DNA of 64,000 nt. Source: Chlorocebus sabaeus (taxonomy: Eukaryota > Chordata > Mammalia > Primates > Cercopithecidae). The position numbers and the translations under genes are program-made. The DNA is taken from contig NW_027328070.1 in the NCBI RefSeq assembly GCF_047675955.1, forward strand, positions 248,001-312,000, given 5' to 3'. The notes under the pieces are model-generated. The model saw nothing but the letters and a program-made list of their open reading frames with translations, made no database searches and was not told the DNA's origin. This document shows positions 5,493 to 17,969 of the stretch, piece by piece. The stretch's first letter is position 1, and every line of letters starts with the position of its first letter.

Positions 5493-8400
5493 CTGAGAAA
5501 CTGCTTTGTGTTCTGTTAATTCATCTCAAAGTGTCACAGATTTCCCCTCATGAGGCCGTTCACTAAGACTGATCTTCTGAAATTTGGAAAGTGATATTTA
5601 GAATCTCATAGAGGGCAATGGTGAAAAAGGAAATATTTTCCGATAAAAACTGTAAAGAAGCTTTCTGATAAACTGCTTTGTGTTCTGTTAGTTCATCTCA
5701 CAGAGTTACAGCTTTCCCTTCAAGAAGCAGTTCACTGAGACTATTCTTGTGAAATTTGCAAAGTGATATTAGAAAACTCCTAGAGGGCTATGGTGAAAAA
5801 GGAAATATCTTCCGTTAAAAACTGGAAAGAAGCTTTTTGAGAAACTGCCGTGTGTTCTGTTAAAGCATCTCACCGAGTTACAGCTTTCCCCTCAAGAAGA
5901 CTTTCGCTAAGACTGTTCTTGTGGGATTTGCAAAGTGATATTTGGAAGTCCCTAGAGGGCTATGGTGAAAAAGGAAATATCTTTCGTTAAAAACTGGAAA
6001 GAAGATATCTGAGAAACTGCTTTGTGTTCTGTTAATTCATCTCACAGAGTTACAGTTTTCCCCTCCAGAAGTCTTTCGCTTCCACTGTTCTTGTGGAATT
6101 TGCATAGTGATATTTGGAATCCCATAGAGGGCTATGGTGAAAATGGAAATAACTTCAGTTAAAAAATGAAAAGAAGCTTTCCGAGAAACTGCTTTGTGTT
6201 CTGTTAATTCATCTCAAAGAGTTACAGCTTTCCCCTCAAGAAGCCTTCCGCTAAGACTGTTTTTGAGGAATTTCCAAAGTGATATGTGGAAGCCCATAGA
6301 GGGCTATGGTGAAAATGGAAATATCGTAAGATACTTACCGAAAAGAAGCTGTCTGAAAAACTGCTTTGTGTTCTGTTAGTTCATCTCACAGAGCTACAGC
6401 TTTTCCCTCAAGAAGCCGTTCACTAAGACTGTTTTGTGAAATTTGCAAAGTGATATTTGGAAGCCCATAGAGGGCTAAGGTGAAAAAGGAAATATCTTCC
6501 GTTAAAAACTGGAAAGAACCATTCTGAGAAAATGCGGTGTGTTCTGTTAGTACATATCACCGAGCTACAGCTTTCCCCTCAGGAAGCCGTTCACTAAGAC
6601 TGTTCTTGTGGAATTGCAAAGTGATATTTGGAGGCACATAGAGGGCAATGGTGAAAAAGGAAACATCCTAAGATAAAAACTGAAAAGAAGCTTTCTGAGA
6701 AACTGCTTTGTGTTCTGTTAATTCAACTCACAGTTACTCTTTTACCTCAGGAAGCCTTTCGCTAAGGCTGTTGTTGTGGAATTTACAAAGTGATATTTTG
6801 AAGCCCATAGAGGGCTATGGTGAAAAAGGAAATACCTTCAGTTAAAAACTGAAAAGAAGCTTTCTGAGAAACTGCTTTGTGTTCTGTTAATTCATCTCAA
6901 AGAGTTACTGCTTTTGCCTCAAGAATCCTTCCGCTAAGACTGTTTTCGTGGAATTTCCAAAGTGATATTTCGATACCCATAGTAGGCTATGGTGAAAATG
7001 GAAATATCCTAAGATAAAAACCGAAAAGAAGCTGTATGGAAAGCTGCTTTGTGTTTTGTTAGTTCACTCACAGAGTTACAGCTTTCCCCTCAAGGAGCCG
7101 TTAACTAAGACTGTTTTGTGAAATTTGCAAAGTGATATTTGGAAGCCCATAGAGGGCTAAGGTGAAAAAGGAAATATCTTCCGCTAAAAACTGGAAAGAA
7201 CCATTATGAGAAAATGCGGTGTGTTCTGTTAGTACATATCACCGAGGTACAGCTTTCCTCTCAAGAAGCCTTTCGCTAAGACTGTTCTTGTGGGATTTCC
7301 AAAGTGATATTTGGAAGCCCATAGAGGGCTATAGTGAAAAAGGAAATATCTTCAGTTAAATACTGGAAAGAAGCTTTCTGAAAGACTGCTTTGTGTTCTG
7401 TTAATTCATCTCACAGAGTTACAGCTTCCCCCCTCAAGAAGCCTTTCGCTAAGACTGTTCTTGTGGAATTTGCAAAGTCATATTTGGAAGCCCATAGAGG
7501 ACTATGGTGAAAAAGGAACTAACTTCCGTTAAAAACTGGAAAGAAGATTTGTGAGAAACTGCTTTGTGTTCTGTTAATTCAACTCACAGAGTTACAGATT
7601 TCCCCTTCAGAAGCCTTTCGCTAAGACTGTTCTTCTGGAATTTGCAAAGTGATATTTGGAAGCCCATGGAGGGCTACGGTGAAAAGGGAAATAACTTCCG
7701 TTAAAAACTGGAAAGAAGCTTTCTGAGAAACTGCCGTGTGTTCTGTTAATACATCTCACCGAGTTACAGCTTTCCCCTCAAGAAGCCTTTCTATAAGACT
7801 GTTCTTGTGGAATTTGCAAAGTGATACTTGGAAGCCCATAGGGGGCTATTTTTAAAATGGAAATATCCCAGGATAAAAACCGAAAAGAAGCTGTCTGAGA
7901 AACTGCTTTGTGTTGTGTTAGTTCATCTCACAGTGTTACAGCTTTCCCCTCAAGAAGCCCTTCACTAAGACTGTTCTTGTGAAATTTGCAAACTGATATT
8001 TGTAATCCCATAGAGGACTTTGGTGAAAAAGGAAATATCTTTCGTTAAAAACTGGAAAGAAGATTTCTGAGAAACTGCTTTGTGTTCTGTTAATTCATCT
8101 CAGAGAGTTACAGATTTCCCCTCAAGAGGCCGTTCACTAAGACTGTTCTTGTGGAATTTGCAAAGTGATATTTTGAAGCCCATAGTGGACTATGGTGAAA
8201 AAGGAAATATCTTCCGCTAAAAACTGGAAAGAACCTTTCTGAGAAACTGCTTTGTGTTCCGTTAATTAATCTCACAGAGTTACAGCTTTCCTATCATGAA
8301 GCCGATCACTAAGGCTGTTCTTTTGGAATATGCAAAGTGATATTTGGAAGCCCATAGAGGGCTACGGTGAAAAAGGAAATATCCTAAGACAAAAACTGAA

Positions 8401-8576
8401 AAGAAGCTTTCTGAGAAACTGCTTTGTGTTCTGTTAATTCATCTCACAGAGTTACATTTCCCTCTAAAAGCCTTTCGCTAAGGCTGTTGTCGAATTTGCA
8501 AAGTGATATTTGGAAGCCCATAGAGGGCTATGGTGAAAAAGGAAATATCTTCAGTTAAAAACTGGAAAGAAGCTTT
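5321..8576 (+). repeat. HOR copy B: 19-mer (3256 bp)
   Basis: Consists of the fused monomer m1/m13 followed by m14 to m31, so 12 monomers (2061 bp) are missing relative to the 31-mer. 19-mer-specific variant agactttcgc lies in m16 (31-mers have aggctttcgc). Its m27 carries catagggggc and cccagg, shared with copies G and K. Confidence 0.93.
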
Positions 8577-11500
8577 CTGAGAAACTGCCATGTGTTCTGA
8601 TAATAGACCTCACCCAGTTACAGCTTTCCCTTCAAGAAGCCTTTCGCTAAGACTGTTGTTGTGGGATTTGCAAAATGATATTTGGAAGCCCATAGAGCGC
8701 TATGGTGAAAAAGGAAATATCTTCTGTTACAAAGCGGAAAGAAGCTTTCTGAGAAACTCCTTTTTGTTCTGTTAATTCACCTCAAAGAGTTACAGCTTTC
8801 CACTCAATAATTCTTTCGCTAAGACTGTTCTTGTGGAATTTGCAAAGTGAGATTTGGAAGCCCATAGAGGTCTATGGTGAAAAAGGAAATATCGTAAGAT
8901 AAAAACTGAAAAGAAGCTTTCTGAGAAATTGCTTTGTGTTCTGTTAATTCATCTCACATAGTTACAACATTTCCCTCTAAAAGCCTTTCGCTAAGACTGT
9001 TCTTGTGGAATTTGCAAAGTGATATTTGGAAGCCCATACTGGGTTATGTTGAAAAAGGAAATATCTTCGGTTAAAAACTGAAAAGAAGCTTTTTGAGAAA
9101 CTGCTTTGTGTTCTGTTAATTCATCTCACAGAGTTACAACTTTCCCCTCAGGAAGCCTTTTGCTAAGACTGTTCTTGTGAAACTTGCAAAGTGATATTTG
9201 GAAGCCCATAGAGGGCTACGGTGAAAAAGGAAATATCCTCCGTTAGAAACTGGAAAGAAGCTATCTGAGAAACTGCTTTGTGTTCTGTTAATTCATCTCA
9301 CAGAGTTACAGTTTTCCCCTCCAGAAGTCTTTCGCTTCCACAGTTCTTGTGGAATTTGCATAGTGATATTTGTAATCCCATAGAGGGCTATGGTGAAAAT
9401 GGAAATACCTTCAATTAAAAAATGAAAAGAAGCTTTCCGAGAAACTGCTTTGTGTTCTGTTAATTCATCTCAAAGAATTACAGCTTTCCCCTCAAGAAGC
9501 CTTCTGCTAAGACTGTTTTTGAGGAATTCCCAAAGTGATATGTGGAAGCCCATAGAGGGCTAGGGTGAAAATGGAAATATCCTAAGATACTTACCGAAGA
9601 GAAGCTGTCTGAAAAACTGCTTTGTGTTCTGTTAGTTCATCTCACAGAGCTACAGCTTTTCCCTCAAGAAGCCGTTCATTAAGACTGTTTTGTGAAATTT
9701 GGAAAGTGATATTTGGAAACCCATAGAGGACTATGGTGAAAAAGGAAATATCTTCCGTTAAAAACTGGAAAGAAGCATTCTGAGAAAATGCCGTGTCTTC
9801 TGTTAATACGTCTCACTGAGTTACAGCTTTCCTCTCAAGAAGCCTTTCGCTAAGACTGTTCTTGTGGGATTTGCAATGTGATATTTGGAAGCCCATAGAG
9901 GACTATGGTGAGAAAGGAAATATCCTCCGTTAAAAACTGGAAAGAAGATTTGTGAGAAAATGCTTTGTGTTCTGTTAATTCATCTCACAGAGTTAGAGCT
10001 TTCCCCTCAAGAAGCCTTTCGCTAAGACTGTTCTTGTGGAATTTGCAAAGTGATATTTGGAAGCCCATAGAGGTCTATGGTGAAAAAGGAAATATCCTCA
10101 GTTAAAAACTGGAAAGAAGCTTTCTGAGAAACTGCTTTGTGTTCAGTTAGTTCCTCTCACAGAGTTACAGCTTTCCCCTCAAGAAGGCTTTCGCTAAGAC
10201 TGTTCATGTCGAATTTTCAAAGTGATAATTGGAATCCCATAGAGGGCTATGGTGAAAAAGGAAATATCCTAAGGTAAAAACTGAAAAGTAGGTTTCTGAG
10301 AAAATGTTTTGTGTTCTGTTAATTCATCTTACAGAGTTACAGCTTTACCCTCAAGAAGCCTTTCGCTAAGACTTTTCTTCTGGAATTTGCAAAGTGATAT
10401 TTGGAAACCCTATAGCCCTATGGTGAAAATGGAAATATCGTAAGATAAAAAACGAAAAGAAGGTTTCTGAGAAACTTCTTTGAATTCTTTTAATTCACCT
10501 TACAGATTTACAGCTTTTATCTCCAGAATCCTTTCGCTAAGACTGTTCTTGTGGAATTTGCAAAATGTTTTTGGAAGCCCATAGAGGGCTATGCTGAAAA
10601 AGGAAATATCTTCGGTTAAAAACTGAAAAGAAGCTTTCTGAGAAACTGCTTTGTGTTCTGTTAATTCATCTCAGAGAGTTACAGCTTTCCCCTCAAGAAG
10701 TCTTTCACAAAGACTGTTCTTGTGTAATTTGCAAAGTGATATTTGGAAGACCATAGAGGGCTATGTTGAAAAAGGAAATATAGTAAGATAAAATCCGAAA
10801 AGAAGCTTTCTGAGAAACTGCTTTGTGTTCTGTTAATTCATCTCAAAGTGTCACAGATTTCCCCTCATGAGGCCGTTCACTAAGACTGATCTTCTGAAAT
10901 TTGGAAAGTGATATTTAGAATCTCATAGAGGGCAATGGTGAAAAAGGAAATATTTTCCGATAAAAACTGTAAAGAAGCTTTCTGATAAACTGCTTTGTGT
11001 TCTGTTAGTTCATCTCACAGAGTTACAGCTTTCCCTTCAAGAGGCAGTTCACTGAGACTATTCTTGTGAAATTTGCAAAGTGATATTAGAAAACTCCTAG
11101 AGGGCTATGGTGAAAAAGGAAATATCTTCCGTTAAAAACTGGAAAGAAGCTTTTTGAGAAACTGCCGTGTGTTCTGTTAAAGCATCTCACCGAGTTACAG
11201 CTTTCCCCTCAAGAAGGCTTTCGCTAAGACTGTTCTTGTGGGATTTGCAAAGTGATATTTGGAAGTCCCTAGAGGGCTATGGTGAAAAAGGAAATATCTT
11301 TCGTTAAAAACTGGAAAGAAGATATCTGAGAAACTGCTTTGTGTTCTGTTAATTCATCTCACAGAGTTACAGTTTTCCCCTCCAGAAGTCTTTCGCTTCC
11401 ACTGTTCTTGTGGAATTTGCATAGTGATATTTGGAATCCCATAGAGGGCTATGGTGAAAATGGAAATAACTTCAGTTAAAAAATGAAAAGAAGCTTTCCG

Positions 11501-13893
11501 AGAAACTGCTTTGTGTTCTGTTAATTCATCTCAAAGAGTTACAGCTTTCCCCTCAAGAAGCCTTCCGCTAAGACTGTTTTTGAGGAATTTCCAAAGTGAT
11601 ATGTGGAAGCCCATAGAGGGCTATGGTGAAAATGGAAATATCGTAAGATACTTACCGAAAAGAAGCTGTCTGAAAAACTGCTTTGTGTTCTGTTAGTTCA
11701 TCTCACAGAGCTACAGCTTTTCCCTCAAGAAGCCGTTCACTAAGACTGTTTTGTGAAATTTGCAAAGTGATATTTGGAAGCCCATAGAGGGCTAAGGTGA
11801 AAAAGGAAATATCTTCCGTTAAAAACTGGAAAGAACCATTCTGAGAAAATGCGGTGTGTTCTGTTAGTACATATCACCGAGCTACAGCTTTCCCCTCAGG
11901 AAGCCGTTCACTAAGACTGTTCTTGTGGAATTGCAAAGTGATATTTGGAGGCACATAGAGGGCAATGGTGAAAAAGGAAACATCCTAAGATAAAAACTGA
12001 AAAGAAGCTTTCTGAGAAACTGCTTTGTGTTCTGTTAATTCAACTCACAGTTACTCTTTTACCTCAGGAAGCCTTTCGCTAAGGCTGTTGTTGTGGAATT
12101 TACAAAGTGATATTTTGAAGCCCATAGAGGGCTATGGTGAAAAAGGAAATACCTTCAGTTAAAAACTGAAAAGAAGCTTTCTGAGAAACTGCTTTGTGTT
12201 CTGTTAATTCATCTCAAAGAGTTACTGCTTTTGCCTCAAGAATCCTTCCGCTAAGACTGTTTTCGTGGAATTTCCAAAGTGATATTTCGATACCCATAGT
12301 AGGCTATGGTGAAAATGGAAATATCCTAAGATAAAAACCGAAAAGAAGCTGTATGGAAAGCTGCTTTGTGTTTTGTTAGTTCACTCACAGAGTTACAGCT
12401 TTCCCCTCAAGGAGCCGTTAACTAAGACTGTTTTGTGAAATTTGCAAAGTGATATTTGGAAGCCCATAGAGGGCTAAGGTGAAAAAGGAAATATCTTCCG
12501 CTAAAAACTGGAAAGAACCATTATGAGAAAATGCGGTGTGTTCTGTTAGTACATATCACCGAGGTACAGCTTTCCTCTCAAGAAGCCTTTCGCTAAGACT
12601 GTTCTTGTGGGATTTCCAAAGTGATATTTGGAAGCCCATAGAGGGCTATAGTGAAAAAGGAAATATCTTCAGTTAAATACTGGAAAGAAGCTTTCTGAAA
12701 GACTGCTTTGTGTTCTGTTAATTCATCTCACAGAGTTACAGCTTCCCCCCTCAAGAAGCCTTTCGCTAAGACTGTTCTTGTGGAATTTGCAAAGTCATAT
12801 TTGGAAGCCCATAGAGGACTATGGTGAAAAAGGAACTAACTTCCGTTAAAAACTGGAAAGAAGATTTGTGAGAAACTGCTTTGTGTTCTGTTAATTCAAC
12901 TCACAGAGTTACAGATTTCCCCTTCAGAAGCCTTTCGCTAAGACTGTTCTTCTGGAATTTGCAAAGTGATATTTGGAAGCCCATGGAGGGCTACGGTGAA
13001 AAGGGAAATAACTTCCGTTAAAAACTGGAAAGAAGCTTTCTGAGAAACTGCCGTGTGTTCTGTTAATACATCTCACCGAGTTACAGCTTTCCCCTCAAGA
13101 AGCCTTTCTATAAGACTGTTCTTGTGGAATTTGCAAAGTGATACTTGGAAGCCCATAGAGGGCTATTTTTAAAATGGAAATATCCTAGGATAAAAACCGA
13201 AAAGAAGCTGTCTGAGAAACTGCTTTGTGTTGTGTTAGTTCATCTCACAGTGTTACAGCTTTCCCCTCAAGAAGCCCTTCACAAAGACTGTTCTTGTGAA
13301 ATTTGCAAACTGATATTTGTAATCCCATAGAGGACTTTGGTGAAAAAGGAAATATCTTTCGTTAAAAACTGGAAAGAAGATTTCTGAGAAACTGCTTTGT
13401 GTTCTGTTAATTCATCTCAGAGAGTTACAGATTTCCCCTCAAGAGGCCGTTCACTAAGACTGTTCTTGTGGAATTTGCAAAGTGATATTTTGAAGCCCAT
13501 AGTGGACTATGGTGAAAAAGGAAATATCTTCCGCTAAAAACTGGAAAGAACCTTTCTGAGAAACTGCTTTGTGTTCCGTTAATTAATCTCACAGAGTTAC
13601 AGCTTTCCTATCATGAAGCCGATCACTAAGGCTGTTCTTTTGGAATATGCAAAGTGATATTTGGAAGCCCATAGAGGGCTACGGTGAAAAAGGAAATATC
13701 CTAAGACAAAAACTGAAAAGAAGCTTTCTGAGAAACTGCTTTGTGTTCTGTTAATTCATCTCACAGAGTTACATTTCCCTCTAAAAGCCTTTCGCTAAGG
13801 CTGTTGTCGAATTTGCAAAGTGATATTTGGAAGCCCATAGAGGGCTATGGTGAAAAAGGAAATATCTTCAGTTAAAAACTGGAAAGAAGCTTT
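8577..13893 (+). repeat. HOR copy C: complete 31-mer
   Basis: Same 31 monomers and same length as A. It belongs to a second 31-mer haplotype shared with H, L and M, marked by caagaggcag in m15 (near 11040) and aaatacc in m5. Its m28 reads ttcacaaag, as in A, D, F, H, I and J. Confidence 0.93.
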
Positions 13894-14006
13894 CTGAGAA
13901 ACTGCCATGTGTTCTGATAATAGACCTCACCCAGTTACAGCTTTCCCTTCAAGAAGCCTTTCGCTAAGACTGTTGTTGTGGGATTTGCAAAATGATATTT
14001 GGAAGC

Positions 14007-14022
14007 CCATAGAGCTCTATGG
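14007..14022. other. Perfect 16-bp palindrome in m1 of copy D
   Basis: ccatagagctctatgg equals its own reverse complement and contains a SacI site. Copies outside D and E have agcgc here and are not fully palindromic. Confidence 0.85.
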
Positions 14023-16298
14023 TGAAAAAGGAAATATCTCCTGTTACAAAGCGGAAGGAAGCTTTCTGAGAAACTCCTTTTTGTTCTGTTAATTCACCTC
14101 AAAGAGTTACAGCTTTCCACTCAATAATTCTTTCGCTAAGACTGTTCTTGTGGAATTTGCAAAGTGAGATTTGGAAGCCCATAGAGGTCTATGGTGAAAA
14201 AGGAAATATCGTAAGATAAAAACTGAAAAGAAGCTTTCTGAGAAATTGCTTTGTGTTCTGTTAATTCATCTCACATAGTTACAACATTTCCCTCTAAAAG
14301 CCTTTCGCTAAGACTGTTCTTGTGGAATTTGCAAAGTGATATTTGGAAGCCCATACTGGGTTATGTTGAAAAAGGAAATATCTTCGGTTAAAAACAGAAA
14401 AGAAGCTTTTTGAGAAACTGCTTTGTGTTCTGTTAATTCATCTCACAGAGTTACAACTTTCCCCTCAGGAAGCCTTTCGCTAAGACTGTTCTTGTGAAAC
14501 TTGCAAAGTGATATTTGGAAGCCCATAGAGGGCTATGGCTTAAAAGGAAATATCCTCCGTTAGAAACTGGAAAGAAGCTATCTGAGAAACTGCTTTGTGT
14601 TCTGTTAATTCATCTCACAGAGTTACAGTTTTCCCCTCCAGAAGTCTTTCGCTTCCACAGTTCTTGTGGAATTTGCATAGTGATATTTGTAATCCCATAG
14701 AGGGCTATGGTGAAAATGGAAATACCTTCAATTAAAAAATGAAAAGAAGCTTTCCGAGAAACTGCTTTGTGTTCTGTTAATTCATCTCAAAGAATTACAG
14801 CTTTCCCCTCAAGAAGCCTTCTGCTAAGACTGTTTTTGAGGAATTCCCAAAGTGATATGTGGAAGCCCATAGAGGGCTATGGTGAAAATGGAAATATCCT
14901 AAGATACTTACCGAAGAGAAGCTGTCTGAAAAACTGCTTTGTGTTCTGTTAGTTCATCTCACAGAGCTACAGCTTTTCCCTCAAGAAGCCGTTCATTAAG
15001 ACTGTTTTGTGAAATTTGGAAAGTGATATTTGGAAACCCATAGAGGACTATGGTGAAAAAGGAAATATCTTCCGTTAAAAACTGGAAAGAAGCATTCTGA
15101 GAAAATGCCGTGTCTTCTGTTAATACGTCTCACTGAGTTACAGCTTTCCTCTCAAGAAGCCTTTCGCTAAGACTGTTCTTGTGGGATTTGCAATGTGATA
15201 TTTGGAAGCCCATAGAGGACTATGGTGAGAAAGGAAATATCCTCCGTTAAAAACTGGAAAGAAGATTTGTGAGAAAATGCTTTGTGTTCTGTTAATTCAT
15301 CTCACAGAGTTAGAGCTTTCCCCTCAAGAAGCCTTTCGATAAGACTGTTCTTGTGGAATTTGCAAAGTGATATTTGGAAGCCCATAGAGGTCTATGGTGA
15401 AAAAGGAAATATCCTCAGTTAAAAACTGGAAAGAAGCTTTCTGAGAAACTGCTTTGTGTTCAGTTAGTTCCTCTCACAGAGTTACAGCTTTCCCCTCAAG
15501 AAGGCTTTCGCTAAGACTGTTCATGTCGAATTTTCAAAGTGATAATTGGAATCCCATAGAGGGCTATGGTGAAAAAGGAAATATCCTAAGGTAAAAACTG
15601 AAAAGTAGGTTTCTGAGAAAATGTTTTGTGTTCTGTTAATTCATCTTACAGAGTTACAGCTTTACCCTCAAGAAGCCTTTCGCTAAGACTTTTCTTCTGG
15701 AATTTGCAAAGTGATATTTGGAAACCCTATAGCCCTATGGTGAAAATGGAAATATCCTAAGATAAAAAACGAAAAGAAGGTTTCTGAGAAACTTCTTTGA
15801 ATTCTTTTAATTCATCTTACAGATTTACAGCTTTTATCTCCAGAATCCTTTCGCTAAGACTGTTCTTGTGGAATTTGCAAAATGTTTTTGGAAGCCCATA
15901 GAGGGCTATGCTGAAAAAGGAAATATGCTACGATAAAAACTGAAAAGAAGCTTTCTGAGAAACTGCTTTGTGTTCTGTTAATTCATCTCAGAGAGTTACA
16001 GCTTTCCCCTCAAGAAGTCTTTCACAAAGACTGTTCTTGTGTAATTTGCAAAGTGATATTTGGAAGACCATAGAGGGCTATGTTGAAAAAGGAAATATAG
16101 TAAGATAAAATCCGAAAAGAAGCTTTCTGAGAAACTGCTTTGTGTTCTGTTAATTCATCTCAAAGTGTCACAGATTTCCCCTCATGAGGCCGTTCACTAA
16201 GACTGTTCTTCTGAAATTTGGAAAGTGATATTTAGAATCTCATCGAGGGCAATGGTGAAAAAGGAAATATTTCCCGATACAAACTGTAAAGAAGCTTT

Positions 16299-16469
16299 CT
16301 GATAAACTGCTTTGTGTTCTGTTAGTTCATCTCACAGAGTTACAGCTTTCCCCTCAAGGAGCCGTTAACTAAGACTGTTTTGTGAAATTTGCAAAGTGTT
16401 ATTTGGAAGCCCATAGAGGGCTAAGGTGAAAAAGGAAATATCTTCCGCTAAAAACTGGAAAGAACCATT
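16299..16469 (+). repeat. Hybrid monomer m15/m23 (copy D)
   Basis: The head is m15 (ctgataaactgc, gttagttcat) and the tail is m23 (caaggagccgttaac, gactgttttgtg). The two parents are identical over the 22 bases at 16331-16352, which hold the switch. This overlaps the segment used in the m1/m13 hybrid. Confidence 0.9.
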
Positions 16470-17953
16470 CTGAGAAAATGCGGTGTGTTCTGTTAGTACA
16501 TATCACCGAGGTACAGCTTTCCTCTCAAGAAGCCTTTCGCTAAGACTGTTCTTGTGGGATTTCCAAAGTGATATTTGGAAGCCCATAGAGGGCTATAGTG
16601 AAAAAGGAAATATCTTCAGTTAAATACTGGAAAGAAGCTTTCTGAAAGACTGCTTTGTGTTCTGTTAATTCATCTCACAGAGTTACAGCTTCCCCCCTCA
16701 AGAAGCCTTTCGCTAAGACTGTTCTTGTGGAATTTGCAAAGTCATATTTGGAAGCCCATAGAGGACTATGGTGAAAAAGGAACTAACTTCCGTTAAAAAC
16801 TGGAAAGAAGATTTGTGAGAAACTGCTTTGTGTTCTGTTAATTCAACTCACAGAGTTACAGATTTCCCCTTCAGAAGCCTTTCGCTAAGACTGTTCTTCT
16901 GGAATTTGCAAAGTGATATTTGGAAGCCCATGGAGGGCTACGGTGAAAAGGGAAATAACTTCCGTTAAAAACTGGAAAGAAGCTTTCTGAGAAACTGCCG
17001 TGTGTTCTGTTAATACATCTCACCGAGTTACAGCTTTCCCCTCAAGAAGCCTTTCTATAAGACTGTTCTTGTGGAATTTGCAAAGTGATACTTGGAAGCC
17101 CATAGAGGGCTATTTTTAAAATGGAAATATCCTAGGATAAAAACCGAAAAGAAGCTGTCTGAGAAACTGCTTTGTGTTGTGTTAGTTCATCTCACAGTGT
17201 TACAGCTTTCCCCTCAAGAAGCCCTTCACAAAGACTGTTCTTGTGAAATTTGCAAACTGATATTTGTAATCCCATAGAGGACTTTGGTGAAAAAGGAAAT
17301 ATCTTTCGTTAAAAACTGGAAAGAAGATTTCTGAGAAACTGCTTTGTGTTCTGTTAATTCATCTCAGAGAGTTACAGATTTCCCCTCAAGAGGCCGTTCA
17401 CTAAGACTGTTCTTGTGGAATTTGCAAAGTGATATTTTGAAGCCCATAGTGGACTATGGTGAAAAAGGAAATATCTTCCGCTAAAAACTGGAAAGAACCT
17501 TTCTGAGAAACTGCTTTGTGTTCCGTTAATTAATCTCACAGAGTTACAGCTTTCCTATCATGAAGCCGATCACTAAGGCTGTTCTTTTGGAATATGCAAA
17601 GTGATATTTGGAAGCCCATAGAGGGCTACGGTGAAAAAGGAAATATCCTAAGACAAAAACTGAAAAGAAGCTTTCTGAGAAACTGCTTTGTGTTCTGTTA
17701 ATTCATCTCACAGAGTTACATTTCCCTCTAAAAGCCTTTCGCTAAGGCTGTTGTCGAATTTGCAAAGTGATATTTGGAAGCCCATAGAGGGCTATGGTGA
17801 AAAAGGAAATATCTTCAGTTAAAAACTGGAAAGAAGCTTTCTGAGAAACTGCCATGTGTTCTGATAATAGACCTCACCCAGTTACAGCTTTCCCTTCAAG
17901 AAGCCTTTCGCTAAGACTGTTGTTGTGGGATTTGCAAAATGATATTTGGAAGC

Positions 17954-17969
17954 CCATAGAGCTCTATGG
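17954..17969. other. Perfect 16-bp palindrome in m1 of copy E
   Basis: Same sequence as in copy D, ccatagagctctatgg, one 23-mer unit (3947 bp) downstream. Confidence 0.85.

Larger units (their letters stand above)
13894..17840 (+). repeat. HOR copy D: 23-mer (3947 bp)
   Basis: m1 to m14, fused m15/m23, then m24 to m31: eight monomers missing. Shared only with E are agctctatgg in m1 and gctacgataaaa in the m12 tail. Private variants include ggcttaaaagg in m4 (also in N1), aaaacagaaaag in m3 and gtgttattt in the hybrid monomer. Confidence 0.92.
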
